From assembly GCF_018398315.1 (NCBI RefSeq), contig NZ_JAHBRW010000001.1, positions 1,236,001 to 1,300,000 on the forward strand: a DNA stretch of 64,000 nt, written 5' to 3'. Every line of letters begins with the position of its first letter. Position 1 is the first letter of the stretch. The stretch comes from Chelatococcus sp. YT9 (GTDB lineage: Bacteria > Pseudomonadota > Alphaproteobacteria > Rhizobiales > Beijerinckiaceae). Shown here in pieces: positions 36,382-44,541 of this stretch. The translations under genes were made by a program, and so were the position numbers. The notes under the pieces are model-generated. The model worked only from the letters and a program-made list of their open reading frames with translations, had not been told where the DNA came from and did not search any database.

Positions 36382-37867
36382 AATGTCCTCTACCCCGGCC
36401 ATCATGATCCAGGGCACCGGCTCCAATGTCGGTAAATCGCTCTTGGTCGCCGGCCTCTGCCGGTACTTCGTCCGCCAGGGCCTCAGGGTGCGGCCGTTCA
36501 AGCCGCAGAACATGTCGAACAACGCCGCCGCGGTCGAAGGGGGCGAGATCGGGCGGGCGCAAGCCCTGCAGGCGCGGGCGGCCAGGGTGGCGCCAACAGT
36601 CCATATGAACCCGATCCTCCTGAAGCCGGAGAGCGAGCGCGGCTCGCAGCTCATCGTCCATGGCCAGCGCTTCGGCCGGCTGGAGGCGCGCGATTTTACA
36701 TCGAAGCGTGAGCGGCTGATGCCCTTCGTCATGGAGAGCTTCACGCGGCTTGCGGGTGAAGCGGACCTCGTGATCGTCGAGGGAGCAGGCAGCCCGGCGG
36801 AAACCAACCTCCGTGCCGGCGACATCGCCAATATGGGCTTTGCCCGCGAAGCCGGGGTGCCCGTCGTTCTCGCCGGCGATATCGATCGTGGCGGAGTGAT
36901 CGCCAGCCTCGTCGGCACCCACGCGGTGCTGGACGGGGCCGACAGGACGATGATCCGCGGCTTCCTCATCAACAAGTTCCGCGGAGATCCGACCCTGTTT
37001 GCCGCCGGTCTCGACACCATCGCGGCGCGCACCGGCTGGCCATCCATCGGCGTCCTGCCTTGGTTTCCGCACGCGGGCCGCCTGCCCGCTGAGGATGCGA
37101 TGGACCTCCGGCAAGGGCCGCCGAACACGAACGGAACCATCCGCATCGCGGTCCCGGTGCTGCCACGCATCGCAAATTTCGACGATCTCGACCCGCTCCG
37201 GCTTGAACCATCGGTGAGACTGACATTCGTCGAACGCGGTCTACCGCTGCCGGGTGATGCCGATCTCATCATCCTGCCTGGCTCGAAGACGACGATTGCC
37301 GACCTCGCGGTATTCCGGGAGGAAGGCTGGGATGTTGACCTCGCGGCCCACATCCGGCGAGGCGGCGCGGTTCTCGGCCTATGTGGCGGCTATCAGATGC
37401 TCGGGCGGACGATCGCCGACCCCGACGGCCTCGAAGGTCCTCCCGGCATGGTCGACGGCCTCGGGCATCTCATCGTCGATACGGTGCTGGGGGGAGACAA
37501 GACGGTTCGGCCCGTCAGGGCGCTCGCCCTGGACCACTCTGAGCCACTCGAGGCCTACGAAATCCACCTTGGCCGCAGCGGTGGCGCCGATTGTGCCCGC
37601 CCTCTCTTCCAGATCGACGGACGGCTTGAAGGCGCTCGCTCGCCAAACGGCCGAGTGCTGGGCACCTATCTGCACGGACTATTCACGGCAGATGCCTTCC
37701 GCCGCGCATTTCTAAGGTGGCTTGCGGACAGGCCAGCAGACGGACCGGGCACGCCGCCACTCGCCTATGAGGCGACGATAGAGTCGACGTTGGATGAATT
37801 AGCGGCCCATATGGGCCGCCATCTCGATACCGACGCCCTGCTCTCGATCGCGCGCAGCTGGAGATGA
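36374..37867 (+). CDS. cobQ: Cobyric acid synthase
   Basis: A 497-residue ATP-dependent glutamine amidotransferase that amidates four carboxylates of adenosylcobyrinic acid a,c-diamide. The N-terminal dethiobiotin-synthetase-like domain has [11 protein letters not shown] (12-22), and the C-terminal triad-type glutaminase has the nucleophile C337 in [11 protein letters not shown] and H434 in YLHGLF. The start chosen overlaps the VOC gene by eight bases; an upstream ATG (36353) would add seven residues. The gene closes the cobalamin cluster. Confidence 0.95.
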   Translation: MAEMSSTPAIMIQGTGSNVGKSLLVAGLCRYFVRQGLRVRPFKPQNMSNNAAAVEGGEIGRAQALQARAARVAPTVHMNPILLKPESERGSQLIVHGQRFGRLEARDFTSKRERLMPFVMESFTRLAGEADLVIVEGAGSPAETNLRAGDIANMGFAREAGVPVVLAGDIDRGGVIASLVGTHAVLDGADRTMIRGFLINKFRGDPTLFAAGLDTIAARTGWPSIGVLPWFPHAGRLPAEDAMDLRQGPPNTNGTIRIAVPVLPRIANFDDLDPLRLEPSVRLTFVERGLPLPGDADLIILPGSKTTIADLAVFREEGWDVDLAAHIRRGGAVLGLCGGYQMLGRTIADPDGLEGPPGMVDGLGHLIVDTVLGGDKTVRPVRALALDHSEPLEAYEIHLGRSGGADCARPLFQIDGRLEGARSPNGRVLGTYLHGLFTADAFRRAFLRWLADRPADGPGTPPLAYEATIESTLDELAAHMGRHLDTDALLSIARSWR

Positions 37868-37885
37868 TCCCGGTGTTGCGGGATC
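37866..37885. terminator. Hairpin between convergent cobQ and opgC
   Basis: GATCCCG pairs with CGGGATC across a six-base loop, spanning the cobQ stop and the last codon of the convergent gene. There is no T tract, so efficient intrinsic termination is doubtful. Confidence 0.4.
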
Positions 37886-39008
37886 AAGCGATCTTGGCTT
37901 TGGGCGGTTCCCCCGTGGCGACATCGCGACGGTCGCTGAGATACAGTGCGATGGCATAGAGCAGGAGCAGACCCCCGCCGATGAACAGAAGATCATCGAT
38001 GAAGCCGGTGTTCCGCATCCCGATCACGATCTGGCCAATCGCGCTCAGGATCGAGCCCGCGGCGAAGACCGGCAGGCTCTGACGGCCGATCACGCACAGC
38101 GGCGCAAACAGGCTACCGCTCTTTGCCATGAGGGTCAGGCCCGAGTGGTAAAGCACATAGGCGAGCGCCAGGAAATGGATCATCCGGATCGGCGCCAGAT
38201 TGGTCTTGCTCATGTCGACCACGCTGTTGAGCTGTTCCGGCAGCAGCGGCAGAAACCCGAATGCTTTCGTGATCACAAAGGCGGAGGCGGCCAGGATCAC
38301 GACGCTCGCGGCAAAGATGCGGCGATCGAAACTGATGTCCTCACCCTGGCGCAGGCGCAAGCCGATGAAGACACCCGCCGCGAACAGGAATTGCCAGGTG
38401 AAGGGATTGAAGAACCATCCGCCGTCGACTGGCCAGGTCGGGAAGTTCCAGCCATATTCACGGGCGAAGAGATAGATCAGCGCCGCGGAGCCCAGCATCA
38501 AGCGATCATCGACGCGCGCCAGGAGAAGCAAGGCCGGAGCCCACAGCAGGAAGACGATATACATCGGCAGAATGTTGAAATAGCCGAGCTGGTGGCTCAG
38601 GCCGGTGACGGCCACCACAGCGCGCATCGGATTGGACAGGAAGAGATCCCGCCCATGTTCGTGCATGATCGTGTCATCGTCGAAAATCAGCGCGCCTATG
38701 GCAAAAATGGCGATGGCCATAAACGACATGGCGATCTGCACGCCATAGAGGGTCACCGCCCGGCTCACGATGGCGCGAAGTCCTCGCCACGACTGGTTCC
38801 CCAAGAAACGCCCGCCGTAAGCGAGCGCTACCGAAACGCCGGCCAGAAACACGAACGCCTCGGCGGAATCGCTGAAGCCGACGTGGCGATGGGTCATAAT
38901 CTCGAAACCGTTGCCAGGCACATGATTGATGAAAATCATTGCGAGGACGATGCCACGCCAGAAATCAATGCCGTCAATCCGCTTCGATCCGCTCATCACC
39001 ATGTCCAT
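37884..39008 (-). CDS. opgC: OpgC-type membrane acyltransferase
   Basis: A 374-residue integral membrane protein with about ten hydrophobic segments. It opens with the family motif RIDGIDFWRGIVLAMIFINH and has GFSDSAEAFVFLAGVSVALAYG soon after, both typical of OpgC (MdoC) proteins that transfer succinyl groups to periplasmic glucans in alphaproteobacteria. It reads complete and stands alone on its strand. Its neighbour on the other side starts a glycan locus. Confidence 0.87.
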   Translation of the reverse strand: MDMVMSGSKRIDGIDFWRGIVLAMIFINHVPGNGFEIMTHRHVGFSDSAEAFVFLAGVSVALAYGGRFLGNQSWRGLRAIVSRAVTLYGVQIAMSFMAIAIFAIGALIFDDDTIMHEHGRDLFLSNPMRAVVAVTGLSHQLGYFNILPMYIVFLLWAPALLLLARVDDRLMLGSAALIYLFAREYGWNFPTWPVDGGWFFNPFTWQFLFAAGVFIGLRLRQGEDISFDRRIFAASVVILAASAFVITKAFGFLPLLPEQLNSVVDMSKTNLAPIRMIHFLALAYVLYHSGLTLMAKSGSLFAPLCVIGRQSLPVFAAGSILSAIGQIVIGMRNTGFIDDLLFIGGGLLLLYAIALYLSDRRDVATGEPPKAKIA

Positions 39009-39303
39009 TTTAACAATAGGTTAACGAGCGCCCAGCTTCGCCTTGGCAAGTTACGCACGCCGTATCGCGTAGGACGCAGAACACCTATCGAAATATTTCC
39101 AGTTCAGTTTGGTTCCCGCCGTCGAATCGGGCTGGACGCTTCAGCTGGACCTTTAGACTCAGAAATCCGGCCAGGGGAAGGCGAGAAAAGGTGAATGGAC
39201 TCAATAAGCTCGTTCTTGCACGCGATGCGTGGCAAACAACGTCGCCACGGGCTGCCTCCAACATTGACAAAAGCGTGTTGTGAGCGGATATCCCGCACGA
39301 CCC

Positions 39304-41349
39304 ATGGCCCGGCTTGAACTCATCCCTTCCCTCAAGAAGACGTTGATCGTCATCCACGATCTCGTCGCGACGGCGCTTGCCGTCACGCTGGCCTTCGTCA
39401 TCCGCTTCGAAGGGGGGCGGCTCGCCACCCGGCTCGACTTGTTGCCGTCGATCCTACCTGTCTTCCTGATTTACGCCGGCGCGATCTACTGGCTGTTCTC
39501 GCTCTACAAATCGAAGTGGCGCTTCGCGTCACTGCCGGACCTGTCGAACATCGTACGCGCCTCGACGGTGCTGGCGCTGACGCTGCTGGTGGTGGACTAC
39601 GTGCTGGCGTCGTCGACGTTCTACGGCTTCTTCTTCTTCGGCAAGATCACCATCGCGCTCTACTGGTTGCTGCAGGTCGCGCTGCTCGGCGGCCCGCGCC
39701 TTGCCTACCGCTATATGAAGTACGAACAGGCCAAGACCCATGCGAAGGATGGCGCCCATCCGGCGCTTCTGTTGGGGCGCGGCACGGACATCGAGGCGCT
39801 GCTGCGCGCGATAGAGTCCGGGGCGTTCCGCAAGATCGCGGCGGAGGGCATCCTCTCTCCGCGCCAGGGCGATCTCGGCCAGGCTATCAGGGGTGTGCCC
39901 GTGCTCGGCAGCTTCGCGGACCTCGAACAGGTGGTCGCAGAGGCTCAGGAGCGCGGTGTCGCCATCCGCAGGCTCGTGCTTACGCAGAATGCCCTCACCG
40001 GGGAGCATGGCAGCGACACGGAAGGCAGTGACCTTCTCCTGCGCGCCCGGCGCCTTGGACTGCCGCTGTCGCGCATGCAGGACGTCGAGGAGGGTATGAG
40101 CGCCGCGGCGCTGCAGCCCGTTGAGATCGAGGATCTCTTGCTGCGCCCGACCGTTGAGATCGATCGTGCCCGGCTCGCCCGCTTTGTCCGTGGGCGGCGT
40201 ATCGTCGTCACCGGCGGCGGGGGCTCCATCGGCAGTGAGCTTTGCCTGCGCTCAGCCGCCTTCGGTGCCTCCGATATACTCGTCATCGAGAACTCCGAGC
40301 CTGCCCTTCACCAGATCACGGAAGCGCTCGCCAATCTCGGCACCGAGACGAAGGTGGAAGGCGCCATTGCCGATGTGCGCGACCGCCTGCGCATGGACAT
40401 GCTTTTCGCCCGTTTTAAGCCGGATGTGGTCTTCCACGCCGCAGCATTGAAGCACGTGCCCTATCTGGAACAGGACTGGGGTGAGGGTATCCGCACCAAC
40501 GTCTTCGGCTCCGTGAACGTCGCCGACGCCGCCGTTGCGGCGGGTGCCAGAGCCATGGTGATGATCTCCACCGACAAGGCCATCGAACCAGTATCAATGC
40601 TCGGCGCAACCAAGCGCTTCGCCGAAATGTACGCCCAGGCCCTCGATGCGGAGATGGCCGGCGCCGACGACGGGCGCGGTCATCACGACGGTGGCACGCG
40701 CCTCATTGCCGTGCGTTTTGGCAATGTGCTGGGATCGAATGGCTCCGTCGTGCCAAAGTTCAAGGCGCAAATTGCCCGCGGCGGCCCTGTCACGGTCACG
40801 CACCGCGCCATGGTGCGCTACTTCATGACCGTGCGCGAAGCCGTGGACCTTGTCATCACGGCCGCGTCGCACGCCGACGGCGAGGGTCGCGTTGCGAGCG
40901 GCACCGTGCCCACCTCGAGGCCAGGCAACACTGCGCCGCGTGAACAGGCTTCCGTCTACGTGCTCAAAATGGGACAGCCCGTCCGCATTTATGCGCTCGC
41001 CGAGCGCATGATCCGTCTGGCCGGCTTCGAGCCAGGGGCAGATATCGATATCGTCGAGACCGGCATCCGGCCGGGCGAGCGGCTGCACGAGATCTTGTTC
41101 AGCCAGCAGGAACCCATGGCGGAAACCGGCATCGATGGCGTCATGGCCGCCAAGCCGCTTTTCGCCGACCGGCAGTATCTCTCCGCGCGCCTTGCGGCAC
41201 TCGCGGAAGCGATCGCCAGCGGCGACCGCCTGGCGGCGGAAGCCATTCTCGAGGATGCTATCCCCGAGTTCGCGGCGCGCAAGAACCCGCCGCTAAAAGA
41301 CGCAGCTGTAGTCGGGTCTGCAATTGTGGCACAAAGCCGGATTGCCTGA
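39304..41349 (+). CDS. Membrane NDP-sugar dehydratase/epimerase (CapD/WbpM/PglF-like)
   Basis: A 681-residue protein of the long FlaA1 family. Four N-terminal transmembrane segments are followed by a linker and a catalytic SDR domain beginning TGGGGSIGSELC (about 303-314), with an STDKA catalytic segment (about 422-426), MLGATKR and FGNVLGSNGSV. Such enzymes typically dehydrate UDP-GlcNAc for O-antigen, capsule or glycan synthesis. The ATG before ARLELIPSL is taken; a GTG start adds eight residues. The last 92 bases overlap the end of the convergent epimerase gene. Confidence 0.9.
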   Translation: MARLELIPSLKKTLIVIHDLVATALAVTLAFVIRFEGGRLATRLDLLPSILPVFLIYAGAIYWLFSLYKSKWRFASLPDLSNIVRASTVLALTLLVVDYVLASSTFYGFFFFGKITIALYWLLQVALLGGPRLAYRYMKYEQAKTHAKDGAHPALLLGRGTDIEALLRAIESGAFRKIAAEGILSPRQGDLGQAIRGVPVLGSFADLEQVVAEAQERGVAIRRLVLTQNALTGEHGSDTEGSDLLLRARRLGLPLSRMQDVEEGMSAAALQPVEIEDLLLRPTVEIDRARLARFVRGRRIVVTGGGGSIGSELCLRSAAFGASDILVIENSEPALHQITEALANLGTETKVEGAIADVRDRLRMDMLFARFKPDVVFHAAALKHVPYLEQDWGEGIRTNVFGSVNVADAAVAAGARAMVMISTDKAIEPVSMLGATKRFAEMYAQALDAEMAGADDGRGHHDGGTRLIAVRFGNVLGSNGSVVPKFKAQIARGGPVTVTHRAMVRYFMTVREAVDLVITAASHADGEGRVASGTVPTSRPGNTAPREQASVYVLKMGQPVRIYALAERMIRLAGFEPGADIDIVETGIRPGERLHEILFSQQEPMAETGIDGVMAAKPLFADRQYLSARLAALAEAIASGDRLAAEAILEDAIPEFAARKNPPLKDAAVVGSAIVAQSRIA

Positions 41350-42190
41350 GCGCCGCTGCGTCGACCTCCAGTGATCTCGTAAGGCGTGTCCAAGCCTCAG
41401 AGCGCCCTGTGATCATGCAGAGCGAACGGGAAAGCCCCTCCGGCACTGTGAAGAGGCCCGGCCGCCGCCCCATTCCTTCCCGCAGCGCCGCGACGATCTC
41501 TCCAACGGTGACCGACTGCGGGTCGGCAACGATGAAGGCAGACCTTGGCGCCGCCGGCAGGGCGAGGCAGTGGCGCACGGCGCCCGCGAGGGTCTCGACC
41601 GCCACAAGGGAGCGGCGTCCCTTGAGGCCGTTCACCGGCAAGGGAATGGGAAGGCGCGCCAGCCACAGCAAGGCGCCCATGTTACCGCCCACCCCCTGCC
41701 CATAAACCAGCACCGGCCTGAGCGCGACCCAGTCCCCCCCGAGTTCGGCTAATGCTTGCTCCGCGGCAAGCTTGGAGCGGCCATAAGCGTCCTCGGGGCG
41801 CGGCACATCAGCTTCCGTCAGGACGTGCGTGGCCGTGGGGCCGCTCTGGGCACGGATAGACGAGATGAAGAGGAAGCGTCGCGACGGCCCGGCTGCTTTC
41901 GCCAACGCCACCGTCGCTTCCGTATTCACGCGGTGATAGCGCTCCTCGGCAATGCCCGGCCCGGCGTGCGCAATGCCCGCCGCATGGACAACCGCGTCCA
42001 CTCCGGCTAGCGCTTCGCTCCAGTCGACAGGGCGGTCGAGGTCGCCCACGACGACCTGCTCGACCCCCGCCGGCAGGGCGGCAGGCCGTCGGGTAGCGGC
42101 GCGGACGATGATCCCCGCGCCCATGAGATCGGTGATGAGATGGCGGCCGACGAAGCCCGTCGCCCCGGTGAGGAGAACCCGGCGCGCCAT
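41258..42190 (-). CDS. NAD-dependent epimerase/dehydratase (extended SDR)
   Basis: A 310-residue nucleotide-sugar SDR with GATGFVG (9-15), SSI at 110-112 and the catalytic YxxxK (Y136, K140 in DAYGRSK). It probably acts as a UDP-hexose epimerase or 4-ketoreductase for surface glycan synthesis. Its ATG overlaps the stop of the WecA-like gene (TGATG), so they form one unit. The C-terminus extends 92 bases into the convergent dehydratase gene. A longer N-terminal frame exists but only reads the neighbouring gene out of frame. Confidence 0.88.
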   Translation of the reverse strand: MARRVLLTGATGFVGRHLITDLMGAGIIVRAATRRPAALPAGVEQVVVGDLDRPVDWSEALAGVDAVVHAAGIAHAGPGIAEERYHRVNTEATVALAKAAGPSRRFLFISSIRAQSGPTATHVLTEADVPRPEDAYGRSKLAAEQALAELGGDWVALRPVLVYGQGVGGNMGALLWLARLPIPLPVNGLKGRRSLVAVETLAGAVRHCLALPAAPRSAFIVADPQSVTVGEIVAALREGMGRRPGLFTVPEGLSRSLCMITGRSEAWTRLTRSLEVDAAALRQSGFVPQLQTRLQLRLLAAGSCAPRTRG

Positions 42191-43224
42191 CAGCCTCTCC
42201 GTTCCGCGACTGTCGCGCGCGGCCGGCCGAAACGGGCCAGCACGATGGCCACCGCGACAAGACCAGCTATCAGGAGCCCGGTGGGGATAAAAATCCCCTC
42301 GGCGAGAACCGCGGCTGTCGCCAGCGCGGCCAGCACCAGATTGAGCACGAAGACCGTTCCGACGACATCCATCACCGTGAAGCCATTGTCCGTGGCACGT
42401 TGGTAGAAATGGCTGCGATGCGCCTGCCAGACCTTCTCGCCGCGCCTGAGGCGCATGAGAAGCGTGAGCGTCGCGTCCGCGAGATAATAGAGCGGTAGGA
42501 GAAGCGCCGCCGTGAGATGCCCTTCCCCCGCGAGGCGATAAAGGAGGAACCCAAGGATAAGGCCGATGGGAAGCGAGCCGACGTCGCCCAGAAACAGCTT
42601 GGCGACGGGACGGTTGAAGGGCGCGAAGCCGAGCATCGCGCCACACAGCCCCATCGCAACGAGCCCAGCATCAAGGGGAAGGGTGCCGAAAAGCGATAAC
42701 AGCGCTAGCGCGGCCGAAACCGGCACGACTTCGGCCACCGTGATCCAGTCCAGCCCATCCATGAAATTGACGAGATTGACGAACCAGACACCAGCCAGGA
42801 CGACCAGCGCGAATTCCACGGGAGCGGGAAGAAGAGCAGGAAACAACCGGATCTCGCCCACCGCGGCCACGGCAAGGGCGACGGCGCCGAATTGGAGCAG
42901 CAGGCGCGGAAGAACCGGCAACGGCCGGATGTCGTCGAAAGCGCCAATTAGGGCCAAGACCACGGCGCCAATCGCGGCCGGTGTGAACACGGCAATCGAG
43001 CCTGGTGCGAGAACCCAGACGCCGGCGCCTGCCGCCAGGAGCAGCGCGGCCAATACGGCAATGCCCCCTCCCTGTGGCGTCGGCACGCGATGGCTGGAAC
43101 GGGCATTCGGACGGGCCAGCGCATAGCGCCGCATGAGGGGAAAGAGAAGAAAAACGAGCGCTGCGGAGAGCACCGCCGCTACGAGCCCGACACTGGCGAG
43201 GCTTACCAGAAGTGATATCGTCAT
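42190..43224 (-). CDS. Undecaprenyl-phosphate sugar-1-phosphate transferase (WecA/WbpL-like)
   Basis: A 344-residue polytopic membrane enzyme. SHRVPTPQGGGIAV near the N-terminus, the aspartates in GAFDDIRPLP, VNFMDGLDWI, FLGDVGSLPIG and the later HRSHFYQRA are family hallmarks. It transfers a sugar phosphate to undecaprenyl phosphate, the first step in O-antigen or exopolysaccharide assembly. The start MTISLLVSLASVG gives a leader that becomes the first helix. Coupled to the epimerase, it may prime the glycan for which the dehydratase supplies the sugar. Confidence 0.92.
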   Translation of the reverse strand: MTISLLVSLASVGLVAAVLSAALVFLLFPLMRRYALARPNARSSHRVPTPQGGGIAVLAALLLAAGAGVWVLAPGSIAVFTPAAIGAVVLALIGAFDDIRPLPVLPRLLLQFGAVALAVAAVGEIRLFPALLPAPVEFALVVLAGVWFVNLVNFMDGLDWITVAEVVPVSAALALLSLFGTLPLDAGLVAMGLCGAMLGFAPFNRPVAKLFLGDVGSLPIGLILGFLLYRLAGEGHLTAALLLPLYYLADATLTLLMRLRRGEKVWQAHRSHFYQRATDNGFTVMDVVGTVFVLNLVLAALATAAVLAEGIFIPTGLLIAGLVAVAIVLARFGRPRATVAERRG

Positions 43225-43374
43225 GCCCCGCCAGTCCTTGCCCGCGACAATGGAGAGTTGCTGGCCGGACAATAACGACCGGTTTCCCGATCGCAAGAGA
43301 CGGGCGCCGCCTTTCCGCAAGGCAATGCGCTGATCTGATATCGAGGGGAGGAAGCGGCGGTAGGCCCAATCCCG

Positions 43375-44244
43375 TCAGGCAGGCACTTCCGCTGCCACCG
43401 GAGCAAAGACGAGAGATTGCCCCTGGCGTGCCACGAATGAGCCGGGCATAGCCTTCGTGAGATCCGCTTCCATGTCGAGCAGGAAGGCATCATTGTGCAT
43501 CGGGTGCATGTGGAAAGCAGCCAGCTGCTTCACGTCAGCGCGGCGGCACAGCTCCACACCCGCCCTGATCGTGGAATGCCCCCACCCGCGACAATGGCTG
43601 TATTCGTTCTCGCAGAACATTGCGTCATAGATGACGAGGTCAGCGTCCCGCACGAACTCGACAAGGTTCTCCGGCGGCCAGTTTTCGCCATGCTCGATAT
43701 CGCTGACATAGCAGACACTGCGGCCGCCATGGTCGAATCGATAGGCAGTCGCCCCCGACGGGTGGTCCAACAGGCAGGTACGAACGGTCTGGCGCCCGAA
43801 TGACAGCGTCTCACCGGCTCTGAAGCCGTTGTAGATGAACTTGGCCGGCAGCTGCGCGAGCGTAACGGGGAAAATCGGCGGCGAAAACAGCCGCTCAAGC
43901 GGCTTCTCCGCAGTTTGCCCATCGAGGTTGCCGCAAGACAAGCGGATTGTCTTGTCCGGATAAAGGGCTGGCTTGAAGAATGGCAGGCCCATCACATGGT
44001 CGAGATGGAGATGGCTCAGCAAAATCTCGATCTGTGGCGGCGCAGTCTCCTTGATGGCCAAGCCGAGATTGGTGATCCCCGTACCCGCATCAATGATGAA
44101 AAGCTGATCACCGCAGCGGACTTCGACGCAGGGTGTATGGCCGCCAAAGATGACGTGATCCGTTCCGCAGACCGGAATAGAGCCGCGAACGCCCCAAAAC
44201 TTGACGAGGAGCGCATCATCGGCTGGAGCAGGATAGGCGCACAT
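43375..44244 (-). CDS. MBL-fold metallohydrolase
   Basis: A 289-residue metallo-beta-lactamase-fold enzyme with VKFWGVRGSIPVCG at the N-terminus and the metal motif HLHLDH (78-83), plus a late FHMHPMHND. The FWGVRGS opening resembles phosphodiesterase- or PhnP-like members. The substrate is unknown. It is 150 bases upstream of the WecA-like gene on the same strand and could share its transcript. Confidence 0.85.
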   Translation of the reverse strand: MCAYPAPADDALLVKFWGVRGSIPVCGTDHVIFGGHTPCVEVRCGDQLFIIDAGTGITNLGLAIKETAPPQIEILLSHLHLDHVMGLPFFKPALYPDKTIRLSCGNLDGQTAEKPLERLFSPPIFPVTLAQLPAKFIYNGFRAGETLSFGRQTVRTCLLDHPSGATAYRFDHGGRSVCYVSDIEHGENWPPENLVEFVRDADLVIYDAMFCENEYSHCRGWGHSTIRAGVELCRRADVKQLAAFHMHPMHNDAFLLDMEADLTKAMPGSFVARQGQSLVFAPVAAEVPA

Positions 44245-44541
44245 CGACTACTGATACCTCAAAAACGCCGCAAATTCCGTGCGCTAACACACATAAGGGA
44301 ATTTTTCGCCGCAATTGCCACAATTAGATCCGTCCTGCGATCTCATTCAGCCTTATCAGCACCATGAAGATCGCCGCGTGGCAACTGCCTTCTCACATCG
44401 GAGCGGCTTTCAGGTACCGAATATGGTGGTGCCAGACCCCGAATTCCACGCCATATGGGGATACGAGGCGCCGTTAGCGCGAAATTAGCGTTGAATTCCA
44501 GCATTCTTAATCGCTGCGTGTGCGAGCGCACACGAGGAGGC

